NCBI RefSeq assembly: GCF_029227915.1
Contig: NC_079884.1
Location: 14,074,001 to 14,138,000 of the forward strand
Length of the DNA: 64,000 nt
Direction: 5' to 3'
Origin: Hydractinia symbiolongicarpus
Taxonomy: Eukaryota > Cnidaria > Hydrozoa > Anthoathecata > Hydractiniidae
The first letter of the stretch is position 1, and every line of letters starts with the position of its first letter. The notes under the pieces were generated by a model, which saw only the letters and a list, made by a program, of their open reading frames with translations, was not told the origin of the DNA and did not search any database. Shown here in pieces: positions 1-12,615 of this stretch. The translations under genes were made by a program, and so were the position numbers.

Positions 1-48
1 AGATGGAATAAAGATATATACCATTCACAGGCCCATATAATATTTTAC

Positions 49-2088
49 CTTTTGCACGTTTCTGGGGAGGTCCTTTTGCCTCTACTTCTCTACAAATACA
101 AAATACATTTATATTGATTATTAAAGCAATACTTGAAGGCAAGCGAAATTTATATAGGTAAACCATCAATAAATTTTAGCAACTTAATATAGTCAAACCA
201 GAGTTTGAAATTGCTTTACACATAATTTTTGTTCATCTTTTAATTAATACTATTTTCATGCTCACTGTTTCGGATTCACGTAAGGTAAAGTAAAACAATG
301 ACAAAAATTTCATAAGACATTAGAAACATTCAAAAAGAGAAGATTCAGCATTCAAAATATTTACCTAATTCTTTTAGATGAAGGGACTTCATCACCTAAA
401 TATCAATACAAAACAGTTAAACAAATCTAAAATTTGTTTCAAATTTATTATCTATGTTCAAAATGTTAGCAAAAATAAGACATGTTAAAAAAACTGACCT
501 CCTCTGATCATATCCTTCCATTTTTTAATGAGAGATCCTGCATTCTTTTTTACATCTATAATTAAAAAAAAAAACACGTCAAGTCAGATCTAACCTAATA
601 ACAGAGGAGCTTTCTCATTATTTTAGCAGATGCAAGACTTCAGTGACAGTTTAAAAAAAATGTACAATTTTTTTTTACAGATTTACTTTCTGGGATATAA
701 TGCTTTGCATTTTTTAGAAGTAGTGGGTTTTCCACATCTTTAATAAACAAAATTAAATCCCTGCCGCATTAATTAAAGGGGAGTTGCAGAAAATTAGGGT
801 GTTTTTGACACAGGGTACATAAAATTTGTCACATATGAGACAATATATATAAAAAGATAATCACAGTCAGGATAAATTAAACAAAAAGAGTGCATACCTG
901 CATGCTCAAGCTTTGTCATCTGTTTCAGTAACTTGCCTGTGTTGCCCTATAAAGTAAATATTTTTTAAAAACATTTCAGACCAAAACAAGCAATAAACAT
1001 CAAATTGCAAATTCATTTCTTTTACATACCTGTTTGAGTAAATCAACGGTGATTGGTAAAATTTTCAAAACCTAAAATTTTAAAACAAAATTTCATTATA
1101 AATAAATTGGTGAGAGTAATTTTATATATAAATAAATTTGTTAAAATTAATATTATTGATCCATTTATCAAATTTGAACATACGTCAATAAGTTCTAGCA
1201 AAACTGGGAAATTTTCAGACTTAGTGAATTCGTGAAGCCATTTATTTAGAATACCCCATCCACCAGTTGAAAGGAACCTAAAACATAATACAGTTAATGT
1301 CATTTAGGTGTCCTTTAACATGCTTACTAAATGCATGCCAAGTCAGTTTTGAAGTACAAAATTGCTTTAGAAATTTTTATATTCTGAAACAATGGTTTGG
1401 CAATAAAAATATAAATATTGAAATGTTATTACTTCTCAAGGGTATCCCTTTTTTCTTCACTTTGTTTAGCTTGTCTGCAGGTGGCTTTTAAAATATTTAA
1501 ATAAACACATCTGCTCATTAACTTTTCGGCATCTTTCATCATACTAAAGAAGGGCAAAAAAAATCACGATAACAGAACTTTATGTTTAACTTCATAACTG
1601 AGAAAGATAAAGTATATAAATATATACCCAACAACACGCATCACTTCTTGAGGTGTTTTTATGTCACCCACCACACCTAACATTGGTTTCAATGCATTAA
1701 GCAATACACGTGGTTCTCCACCAGCTGTGCCCTATATAAAAAATTTGGTCCTATTTAATAGGTATGCAATGATCCTTAACATAAGAAATAGTTTGTATTA
1801 TTTTCAGAAAAAAATATTGCCTTCTAAATTAACTAAATCAACTTTAACAGATTTGAATCAGATTCATCTTTTTTCATCGCTACAGATGGTTCAGATTGCT
1901 TTTTCTAAAGCAACAAACTCTGAATAAACCTATAACTTGGGATCCTACTTGCACATCTATCAGCATTGATTTTGATTTAGATAACACTGAAAAAGCTGTT
2001 AAGAACTTAGAAAAAGTGCAAATTTGCTTGTTTTTACTTACTCTAATCTTAATTATAAATTTGAAAGGGCTAAGAGTTAACTTACCAT
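49..2088 (-). CDS. PPP1R10: PNUTS-like PP1 nuclear targeting subunit, 5' part
   Basis: Partial gene running off the left edge. PNUTS targets protein phosphatase 1 to chromatin and to RNA polymerase II termination complexes in the nucleus. Coding exons in transcript order: 2086-2088 (start codon only), 1628-1731, 1433-1543, 1184-1277, 1030-1071, 898-946, 499-555 and 49-87. All introns are GT-AG and the phases fit throughout. The joined reading matches the PNUTS N-terminus, whose TFIIS-N/LW-like helical domain is recognisable in MMKDAEKLMSRCVYLNIL, FLSTGGWGILNKWL, ILPITVDLLKQ and SLIKKWKDMIRG, in the same order and nearly the same spacing as in vertebrates. The loop between the second and third segments is about 8 residues longer than in human. 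The PP1-binding RVxF motif and zinc finger would lie outside the window. The last donor (near 48) is less certain because the frame stays open beyond it. Family assignment is from remembered PNUTS sequence and is strong. Confidence 0.88.
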
Positions 2089-5000
2089 TTTTCTCCTACT
2101 CAAGTTTAAACTTTTAATTATTATTTCAACTTTTTAGCACTAAAAAGTAATGGAGCACGTAAACCATTTGACAAGACACAACATACACTTTAACAATGTT
2201 AAACATATTATCTGAAACAGCAACTTTAAATGTTAGGTTAAAAAAAACTTCAACACCCCATAATTATTTAAAGCGGTTTTTATAAGAAAACCGTTTTTTG
2301 ACCTGAGCCTCAATTTTCTTAGCAAAATGCCTGAATAAAGGCTGAAATTTTCTATTATTATTTTTTTAATTTTCATTTCTCATTTTCCTTGTTTTCTTGA
2401 TAAATAACTACGATATTTTATTGACATCAGCTGGGAACAACATTATATATAGTTACGTATTTTATTTATTTTATTTTCAATGATTTCTTTACTTATTCTT
2501 AGGATTAAACTTTTAGAGGATGTATAATTGACTGGAAAAAAAGAAACTTGAATGTATTGTGTTTTGAAATTATGGCGATTTATTAACTGTAAATGTAAAT
2601 ATCAAGGTGTCCAAAAATTGGATCTTAACATGCCGATGCTGGGGATTTTCTTAATTTTTTAGGGTTTATGAGGCTCATTTTCTTATAATAATATTACTTA
2701 TATAAAACAACAATGAGTATTATGGCATACGAGACAAAACAAAACAAACATAGATAATTCTGGGGCTCTGAAATTTCAAACAGATCGTGTTTGATGTTTG
2801 CTGTGTTAATGAGCTAAAAACTGGTCTATTGCTGAAAGATGAAAAAAATATAAGCTGCATCAGTAATGTGTTTTGCACATTACTGATGCATCTTCATAAT
2901 TGTGTTCATAAACAATCGTGCCATATTTATACTGTTCGAGAGTGATTATAGGTAAGAAAAGAATCGATTGTAAGCAGAAATTTATATTCTGGATTATTCT
3001 GATTTTATGGAAAAATACAAATTTTTGTTGATCTTAGTTTTGAAACCTATGATTTAAGACTTGTGTTTTTATAAAACAAAAAGCGTGTCTTTCACAATAC
3101 AAAAAAAAATCTAATTACAAGATTCTCAAAATCACAGTAATTGATTTTGCAGTAATTTTGACCTTGATAGATGTATATACTTCTTCTTTTTTATTTTAAA
3201 AAACATAGATGAGTAAATTTCAGCTTTGTCATTGTTCTTTTATTGTTCTATAGCCATTCACAGTCTCATATTTTTTTAAAATGGGCTAAAACAAGTGTAG
3301 AGGGTAAACATAACTGTCAGATAGCTTATTTGGATTGACACAAGTGCTTGTGTCTGACTTCATTATCAAAAGCCGAAACACTAAAGATTTAGCTATCATA
3401 AAGATGTAATAGCTATATCAAAAATATGTGGAGAGATAAAATGAAATTAGTGTTTTTATCAAGTACATATTAGCTCGCTATTATAACAAGGCTTTTCCTG
3501 TGTAGTTTATATAGTAGCTACATGAATATATAAATTAAGTCTACTTCCAGGTTTTATTTCTGTAATATGCCAGCTAGAATGCAACCAAACATTTAAGAAA
3601 GGTATGCCTTGTAAGGCTGTAGTGGCAATAAAACTAACCTGAGGAAGGCTCTTTGGATCTAAAACTAGACATAAGTTAGCTGGCTAGCTATAGCATCCGT
3701 TTTTTAAAGTCGTGACATTTATTTCAATTTGGTCCACATTATTTTATTAGTAGCTAGCTAGATTAGCTTCAATCCAAGCAAGCTTGAAATCAAATCGATT
3801 ACAAAATAGCAACCAAGACTGAGTTCCACGTGTTCCTTGTTGTTAACAGCACTCCTCCGTAGTTACTCGTATTAAGTGTTTAAAAAATTTTAAATTTAAA
3901 ATAATTTTGTTTCGAATTGGATAAAATGTCAGACGTGAATACAGAAATCGTTTTCTTTTCTGTCACCGAGAAATTACTATTTAAAAAATTATGCAGTCAC
4001 CTTATATGTCAAATAAATAAAAAAAAGTTCAGGCAAAACAAATTTATTTGAGCAAAACTTTCGTTGGTATAAACATCGTTTTTTTTCTTTTGTAAATTAA
4101 GATGAAGCTGTTAGCCCATAGAAAACTGTTGAAATTTAAAGCTGATAAATATTTTATATTCAATTGTGGTGAAAACCCGCTTAAAAATTTGGCCAACTCC
4201 CAACATGATACGTTTTGTTTAGTAACGAGATGTGAACATTGCATTTTGGGTAAATTGAGATTAAGCAAGCATGTGGGAACTGTTAGTAGAACAATGGATA
4301 TTATTTATTTATATGCTTCACACGTAATTTTATTTTACATGTTTTATGTTTACATCGTGCCAAAGGCTAAAAGTATTCCTTTATGAGAAACTACGAAGCA
4401 TTGGTTATTACCCACAATTCCGTTGAGAATATCTTCTGAATGAATAATCAACGACCCGCGACGGTTAAGTGCAGCCTGGTTTCTATTCGCTTTTACTTTG
4501 GTAAATGTAACTTGCATCATGGGGATATAACAGACATATACTATATCCATAGTTAACTCATCCCAAGAGATATTTAAAATTTAAACAGATTTGGTTTCTA
4601 CTTTGTGCATCATCACTTCAAAATTTGTTGAATACATTTAGGGCAATACTTAACATCTTAGAAGTTAGCTAAACTCGTTTTTTTGAACGAAAAACTTACT
4701 TGTTTGAAACATATAAAAAAAAACTTTGACGTCTTTACTAACATGTCGTTAAAATAGATCATAATTTGTGTCTAAAGCAGATTTCAATTTCTTATAGTAT
4801 ATCTTTATAGTAATCAAATCGTCTTCTCATCCCGCAGTAACCGGCATGTGGAAACCAGGTCAGGAAGTTCGCTTCAAATACAAGATCCACGCCATTTTGA
4901 AAATCAAGAGAGCTTCGACTCAAAATATTTCTTTTAAAATATAAACTCTTTTGAGATTAAAAAAATACCCTTAGAAAAGCAGAAAAAGAAATATTTTTTA

Positions 5001-7680
5001 TATATTTTAATTTACATAACTAAGAATCAAGTAAAAACGTAAAATGTGAAGGTTTTTTGACGATGAAGCTAAGTTTTTTTAAAGGAGATGTTCCACTTTC
5101 AAACTGCACCTGAACGAATCAAGTTTTACCTGACCACCATACTTACGTTAGATCTATCATCACGATTAAGAATGACACTTTTCACTCTCAGTTACTTTGG
5201 CAGAACGCGCAAAATTAAATGAGAGGACCCTCGCCATTCTGTCTTACCCTCCTGGGCAAAACACGACCCATTGAAAGTTTTAGAATATTATACAGTAGCT
5301 ACAGCAGTTTTCACTCACTGGCTTAAACAATTTCGAAGAACTAGCAATAAACCTCTCTATGCTTTCTTGAGATCTTGATTTCGTTGTTGAGGGAAATTAT
5401 ATCAAGGAAATTTCCATCAAAATAAGAAAAAAAATCATGTATTTGAGCAAGATTACGACCATCTCACAAAAATTTCTCAACATAAACAAAATTTGCACGC
5501 ACCGAAGCGTAGATTTTTTCGCCCTAGTCACGTGAACAAAACTGTCAATCATTAAAATTTATGCAAGGAATACAAGCTTTCAATTGGCTAAGCCAAATTA
5601 ACAGCTGAAATAATTATATCTATCCCTTCCTCACGGAGCTTTTATTTGTGTAAAGAACTTCATTCTTGACATTTAAATATGGAGGAGGAGTTTTAGCAAT
5701 TTCGCCTCAATCTCGTACCTCGTTACTTTAGAAACCCCATCACATTTTTCGCATTTTCTGCATAAAAAAACTAGATTAAAATTTACTCATCATCGCAACG
5801 ACAATGTGATAATAAATGTTAAATTAAACAACCTCGTTCCAAGGCTAATTGTCTTGCACTATTTTAAAAGAAAAAAGAACACTAGGAGCGAAGTTGGAGT
5901 AACTTTTCTGTTAAAAACATCAAAGTAAACTTATCGTTGGAATGTGAAGAAAAAATCCTTTCACGATACTAACTACTCGGTTCTCAAGAGCCGGGATCTG
6001 ATACTGCTAAATCAAAAGACAAGACTCAATACTCAAAAATCACTGTGACTTTATTCTTCTTAAACTGCAATCGCAGATGTCATCTTCAGGTCTTCAAGAA
6101 AACACAGAGATTTTTTTTTACTTTATTGCACCATAATCTCCATTACTAGCAAAATCCAGTGTTTAGGTGCGTTCGGATAACAAAACTGTTAAAAACTCCT
6201 GCTTTCTTTGACCCTAAAAATAGGACCATTATGCGTTTGCACAAATATAATGGTTTGCCCTAACTTTGACAAGTGACATTAATCGTATTCTGATTTTGCA
6301 TTAAATTTCGTTGATGTAAATTAGCCCATACTGCACAAGGAATTGCAAGGTTGAGCGTCATATCTGCCGGATTATTAATATTGTTATTCAAAATATGTAT
6401 ACGGAATGGCCACATCAGTGTTGCTCCTGATGTTCTGAATGTGCACATTAGGTATACAGCGGCATTGGCTATTTTCCACTTTAGCATGTAGCTGTGGTAA
6501 AGGCACTTGCTAAACATGCCTGCGCAGTGAAACGAACCACAGACCTTAAGTTACGAAGCAACTTCATCAACACTGAGCCACGCGCCTGTGGCTGTAGATT
6601 TTTTTTTTATAATACGCTTTTTTATAAACAATACAGAATTTTGACTGAAGGGATTTCAGCATTACATAGCATATAAAATTTATTTATAAAAAAAAAAAAA
6701 TGTGCACATGTTTTTTTTTCATTAAAAGTTTTTTATAAGAACGTCAAGGCTAAGGGGAAAAAATAAGAATATTTTAAGAAAGTACACAGACTTTAAACAT
6801 ATATAATTTCGAATACTTTACTAATTCGGCTTAACATTTAGCCAGGATAATTAGTTAAAAATTCACACATTTTGAATTTCGTTTACGCAACATGTGTCGC
6901 AAAGAGCAAAATTACGGTCTGCATATGTCTGAGAATGTTGAATGGTTATTGAGACAATTGGATAGTATGTACGATAGTTTGGAGAAATACCGCAGAATAA
7001 AATTACTTTCAGAATCAGGTTTAAAACACAATGTTCATTGTGAGAGTGTATAGCCAATTTAAGCGAATGAAAACAACAAGCATGCTGCTGCTGTTAAAAA
7101 TAAAAATAAAACACTAAACCTGAGGTAGGTAGCTAGCTTTTTCCACACGCTACTCAACGTGCTATATAATAATTTTATAGTTAATCATGCGATGCTGATG
7201 CAAGCACACTCAGTTGCACCTTAGCTCTCGTTTTCTCGAAACAATACTGTTGAGCATGTATAGTTAGCTATAACATTCTCAACGAAGGCCGCGAACAACA
7301 TAAACAAAAGAAGAAGATAGATTCATGAAATGTTCGGAATATACTTAACATTTTGTTAGTTACAATTTTATGGTTTAGTTCATAGCGTATTTATTATTCA
7401 ATATTCATCATTCCAGTTGCCAGTTGTGCGTGGAATAAACAGACCGCTTAAAAGGTCAAGGTGCAAGAAATTATACACACTTGTAGAACCACATAGACGT
7501 CTAAACAACCTGTTTATTAATAATTGATTTTTTATGATGAATCTAATGCCTTCTTTTATTTCCTATTTTTTTTTGAAAAAAAATTGCCTTCAGTATTCTT
7601 TTCGGCGGGAAAACAACCTAAGGTCTGTAAAATGTATTAAATATAAGTAAATCGAAATTTTGTTTTGACGAATAAACAGA
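2089..7680. other. Gene-poor AT-rich stretch upstream of PNUTS
   Basis: It presumably holds the 5' UTR exon and promoter of the PNUTS-like gene at its left side. Open frames here are short (up to 94 codons) and low in complexity. None has splice-compatible extensions, family motifs or coding-like composition that I could defend. It contains poly-A/T runs and several GCTAGCTA-type palindromic words (for example near 3,680 and 3,760) that recur through the window. No RNA gene was recognised. Confidence 0.5.
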
Positions 7681-9363
7681 GAGACAAGACGAAGAGCAAC
7701 TGTGCTTATCAATACATACCGCAGTCCTTCGCGTCTTATTATCGGCGATGGAGAGGAGATTTTGTCGCAAGAAGGGACAACTCAAGGTCATAACCTTGTG
7801 ATGTCCTTCTATGCCTTAAGTACTGTGTTATTGCAAGAACGCCTAAAATCTGCTGCAGATGTGAAACAGGTATGGCTGGAAGATGATGCAACTGGTGCCG
7901 GTAAAATTATTGGCTTGAAAAAGTGGTGGGACGGTGTGATTAAAGACGGAAAAAACTACGGTTATTACGTCAACGAGAGTAAATCATGGATGATTTGTAA
8001 AAGTGAAGCGATTGAACTTGAAGCCAGAAAAATTTTTAACGACTCATCAATACAATTTACGACAACAGGAAAACGACATCTTGGAGCTTCAATTGGAAGC
8101 AAAGAGTTTCGCGATGAATATGCAAATAACAAAACTAGTCAATGGTGTGAACAAATGAAAAAACTTTCAACAATAGCGTTGACAGAACCGCAAACAGCCT
8201 TTGCAGCTTTTACACATGGCGAGTTAAACAAATTTACATATTTCATGCGTAAAATACCTGGTATGGAAGAATATTTAGTACCTCTAGATACGATCATATC
8301 CGATATGTTTTTACCATCTCTTTTGGGCAACACAATTTCGGAGAGTGAAAGAGCTCTTTACAAAAGATCGATTAAAACTACCGGCCTTGGAATACCAATA
8401 CTAACGGAAAGTGCCGCCGTCAATTACGAGTCATCAAAAATCATCACTGCTCCACTAGTTGCTGCCATCATTGCTCAGACTGATTCTCTTCCGAATAAAG
8501 ATGAAACAAAACGAGTTAAAGCTTGTCTTGTGAACGCTGTCAGGGAAGCTCAAAAACAAGACGAAATGTTAATTAACAATCAGCTGAATAGGAGAGAGAT
8601 ACGGGCAATGGAACAGAATAGTGAAAAAGGTGCCTCGAGCTGGCTTAACGTTTTACCATTGAAGGAACAAGGTTTCGATCTTACAAAGGAAGAGTTTCAA
8701 GATGCACTTGCGCTGAGATACAATCATTAAGTGAAAAATCTTCCATCACAATGTGCGTGCGGAGATGATTTCAATGCCACCCATGCCATGTGCTGTAAAA
8801 AAGGTGGTTTTGTGACCATGCGTCATAACAACGTGCGTGATTTCGAAGCGAATTTGTTGCAAAAAGTTTGTAATGATATGGAAATCGAGCCAAAGCTTTC
8901 ACCAGTCAACAACGATGAAGCAAGGCTTGATGTAAGAGCCAGGGGTTTTTGGCGTCCAGGACAGTCTGCTTACTTCGATGCACGTTTGACCAATGTAAAT
9001 GCCCCATCGCAAATTGAAACGTCAATTAGTAAGATATATAAGAAGCATGAAGCTAAAAAGAAACGCAGATACAATCAGCGTTTATTAGATAACGAACATG
9101 GCACATTCACCCCACTTGTCTTTTCCATAAACGGGGGAATGAGCAAAGAATGTTCTGTATTTCACAAATTTCTTGCAGAAAAAATTTCACAGAAATCCGG
9201 CGAACAATACGATAAAATAATGACTTGAATGAGATGTAAACTCTCCTTCGTAATAATGAAATCTGCTTTGCTTTGCCTTACAGGTTCCAGATCCCTAAAT
9301 ACCAAGTTGCACACAGAGGTGGTTCATGATTTTGATCTTGCCTGTGTAGATGCCAGAATATAA
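7681..9363 (+). pseudogene. Reverse transcriptase retroelement copy, 5'-truncated and broken
   Basis: One frame reads from about 7,690 to the TAA at 9361-9363, interrupted by in-frame TAA (8728-8730) and TGA (9226-9228). The first 340 codons match the palm and thumb of a reverse transcriptase family abundant in cnidarian genomes: TYRSPSRLIIGDGEE, then the B-like motif EGTTQGHNLV, then the catalytic region QVWLEDDATGAG. The usual tyrosine-x-Asp-Asp is degraded to Leu-Glu-Asp-Asp, and the Asp normally following TTQG is His. After the first stop come a CxC...C cysteine cluster (QCACGDDF, HAMCCKKGG) and an ARLDVRARGFW...YFDARL segment. That segment resembles the C-terminal endonuclease-like domain of the family; its nuclease role is inference. 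The N-terminal fingers are missing, so this is a dead 5'-truncated copy. The exact clade was not resolved. Confidence 0.8.
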
Positions 9364-10271
9364 AGTTTTTATTTTATTTAGTCACCAATGCGCACTTCTT
9401 TTGTACTTAGTCAAACACTCGCGTGGCGCATTATTTTTAATGAATAAATATATTAAGAATTGCCTGAAAAAAACTTTTTTCCACGTTTTACCACATCTAC
9501 AAAAGCATCGTGCAAGTTGAACTTTTCGTAACATGAGAAAACAAATGCGTCCCAAAACTTTTAGGAGTCAGTCCTTAAAGTTTTTTATAACCAGTTTATC
9601 ACCGATAATTCCAGTTAAAAGACATCCTCTTTTCTTGCATAACATCGCATAACACCTAACTGACAGGGAGGCCATAAAAACTTAAATGTATTATTGGAAT
9701 ATATTTATAAAACACAATTTACAAAAAATAATAGACGTGTACTCTCACTCTACTTGTTTCACAAAAAGACCTAAAAAACCTATTAATAAGATGACAATAA
9801 AAGACTAGAGTTATTGAAAACAAAATAAGAAGTCATCCAGTATTTGCCGCCTTTCTACGACAACATCTTACGGATGTTTTCATATAATTTCCAGTCTATG
9901 TGTAAAAAATTGGCCGTTAAAACCTCACAAAAACCAAAGGAAGATTAAAATGAAAAAAAAAATAGAAGGGCTATTTTATCAGAGGACAAGTAGAATATCA
10001 GGACTCGATTTCACTTTAACAGGATAACTCAAGTTCTGTTGCCGCCTTTTCACAGATATCCTTAAATTATCACAGAAATAAATGGCGTCCGTCTAAAATA
10101 CTTGCCATAGTGGATGACCATTCACTTTTGCGAAAGTAAAAGGCAAAAAAAGGAAAATTCAGGAAAAAAAACAGAAAAAAAGTTCATGGAGAAAAGTCTA
10201 GAAAACAAAAATCAGAAGAAAAAAAAATTCAGAATAAAAATGGATACAGGTAGAATAGGGTAGGGGGAGAA
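9364..10271. other. Non-coding AT-rich spacer
   Basis: No gene seen. The left side may be the 3' tail of the preceding retroelement. The right side (10,130-10,260) is strongly purine-biased on the plus strand, with many AAAAA/GAAAA words. Confidence 0.4.
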
Positions 10272-10891
10272 TTAGAATTTGTGTATCTCGGTAGCATGCG
10301 ATTGAAGCAGTTCTTGAACTTCCTCAATCGCAGCCACCACTTTCAGTTTCTTTTTGGAATCCTTTCTTGGGAAGATTTTGCAAATGAAATTATTTTGCAA
10401 AATCTTTGTAATGCCATCGCATTTGTTGCGAAACATGGTGGTAAAGCCCTTTGTTTGTTGTGCACATTTGTTGTATCGCTCATCTCCCTCAGCAACTTTT
10501 CTCTCAAGATCATCAATCACATTCTTCTGGTAAGCGTTAATCACCTTAAGCTCCTTAATTCTGCATTCCATATCGAACACATCGCGATTCAATTCATCTT
10601 TCTCTTTCGTGAGAACAACACGCTCATCTTTCACATCCTCCAGCTGTTCTTTAATTTTAATTCTATCTCCTTTTTCTTTTGGCATTCCTCAGAGGCTTCA
10701 GTAGCGATCTTTACTACAGGTGTTACCGCTTCTTTTATCAACGCTTGCATTGCCTTTGCTTTTCCGTGTAACTGCTCAAACGTTGCGTCGCATTCCTTTT
10801 TGCAACCATTAATAACTTTCTCAAGATGTTGGATCTTCTCCAGATGCTTTTGGATTGTTTCGTTGCAAGTTGTATCACTTCCTTCTGTCAT
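10272..10891 (-). pseudogene. Coiled-coil protein ORF with a frameshift
   Basis: Two overlapping minus-strand frames together form one Lys/Glu-rich helical protein of about 205 residues. The N-terminal frame starts at 10891 (MTEGSDTTCNETIQKHLEKI) and ends just after KKKEIELKLK. The C-terminal frame continues the heptad pattern with KEQLEDVKDERVVLTKEKDE and ends at 10272. A single-base indel in the A-rich run near 10,645-10,655 would connect them, so the copy is either broken or carries a sequence error. Heptad-like spacing of Leu/Ile/Val with charged residues is visible throughout. There is no intron, signal peptide or recognised domain, and no family was recognised. A plus-strand frame over the same bases stays open for 210 codons but reads as Phe/Ser-rich antisense of the coiled coil. 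It could be a retrocopy or part of a mobile element. Confidence 0.45.
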
Positions 10892-10913
10892 TGAGTATTT
10901 CCACGAAGCATGA

Positions 10914-12615
10914 ATCCTTAATTGACGTCAAAATTTTTTTTATTATTTTGACCTAACAATTTAAAATGACTACCAGATGCACAGAATGCACCCTAGCATG
11001 TAAAAAAGTTTGATCAAAACTAAAGAAGTTGCCAACCAAAATTTTTATAGTTTTTCGGTTTTTTAAATAGCAGACGCGCTAGTGATACCGCAAAAATAGA
11101 CAGACAGGCAGACAGGCAGACGTATACGGGCATTATAATATAGATGCAAAAATAACTTTCCCCGCTACAACGCACAGTACAGTCTATTTTTCACAATATT
11201 TCTCGCCAAAGTTCTAAAATTGAATCTTAATTTAGGTTTTAACAAAAAACACAGGGTTTGTCGCGGAGTAGTGGAAGCCTTACAACTATTATTTTGGGTG
11301 TGATGTCCTTTTCAAAAATAATCTTTTCGTCAGTTCGGTCAAAGTAAAATCCACTCGTTGTTACCTTGTCATAGCAAAATCATCTATCACACCTACATGG
11401 AGTAAATAAAAGAGAAAGGACAAACAACTTGGACGATAAAAAACAAGTTAGTTTTCCGGAGCTTCTTTACTCTAAGGACAAGTAAATTTTTACAACGACA
11501 ATTGTGATTGAAACGGAAGTTTACATTCGGTTAGAGTTCCAACCTAACGGAGTAGCCAACACTAGAGTTTGATCTACCCTAGTAGACAATCCACAGGCAA
11601 AAGTAACAGTAAGCTGAGTCTTTGAAACACAGAAACTTAGCAACATCGGGCCTTTGTCGAGCTTTTCTGTTGCCTACAAGTAGTGTGTTCTTAAAAGCTG
11701 AGCTTTTCCAAACTGTTATTCTTACCGTCAAATAATACACGTATAACGTCTGTCTGTCACTCAAAATGGTAACCATAGTAGCAAGGAACACGATATGTGG
11801 TAGTTAAAGGACGAGCGAACCTGTGGATTTATCCACGGGAAATCGACTAGTACAATCAAAATATTCGACAAAAATCGTTAAACACTGAACCGACACAAAA
11901 TCCCATCAAAAAATACAAATATCTTTCCAACAAAAAACATTGCACTTTTCAACGAAAAAGCTATTGGTAAGTTTAAAAACAGAATTGGGTTTCTATTGCA
12001 GATTGCAAGTTTTGTTGTCTGCTTTAAAGGTATTCCACTGTTGCTTGATGGACCACATAAAACTTTTAGCATCCGGAATAAACAAACGGATAATATAGTA
12101 TTCTTATCGCCATCGTTATTGCAGGTCTTCTTTGCATATAATAGGATGGGCTAATGAATAATAATTGTTAGGACCGGGCCATACATATACACTATCGAAG
12201 TTTATTTTACAACCGGGCTGAAATGTGTATTTAAGTCTCAAAATTCCTTAAGTCATACTTATCAAATTTAACCTGATTGTGTAAAATGGAATGATGATCT
12301 AAAAAACACGTATTTAAACGCGACACGAGGATTATGAAAAAGGAATTGTTGAAAAAGGAATTGTTGCTGTGCTGCCGATACCTAAACAAAAGGATTTCTC
12401 GTTAAAAAGTACGGCAGCGAATACGACAATTTTTGGAGGAGATCAAAGCAGGCAGAGAAAGGAACTATACATTTCGTCCATTTTAAAAACCGACGAATTT
12501 GTATGGTGTTTATGACCAGATATAAAAACAAACTCAGGATATTTCATGTATTAAAAACACAGGATAACCGCTTGAATAAAGTCAAGTACTAAAATATTAC
12601 AAGCGACTTAAGTGG
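10914..12615. other. Non-coding spacer between coiled-coil ORF and carbonic anhydrase
   Basis: Apart from the short GACA-rich remnant at 11,079, no gene or clear element was recognised. It includes the 3' flank of the carbonic anhydrase gene, where no convincing AATAAA was identified. Confidence 0.4.
11079..11144 (-). mobile_element. Very short Helitron-like remnant
   Basis: It begins CTAG and ends ATATAGA on the plus strand and carries a (GACA)n-like core, as do the longer Helitron-like copies described at 25.6, 31.9 and 37.2-38.9 kb. There is no hairpin, so the assignment rests on the ends and the core only. Confidence 0.35.

Noticed and set aside
4044-4386. Overlapping frames of 74-94 codons on both strands
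   Set aside because: No motifs, no splice-compatible neighbours; both strands equally open in AT-rich DNA.
10281-10913. Plus-strand 210-codon open frame
   Set aside because: It is the exact antisense of the Lys/Glu-rich coiled-coil frame and reads as Phe/Ser/Leu-rich sequence, which is typical of a shadow.
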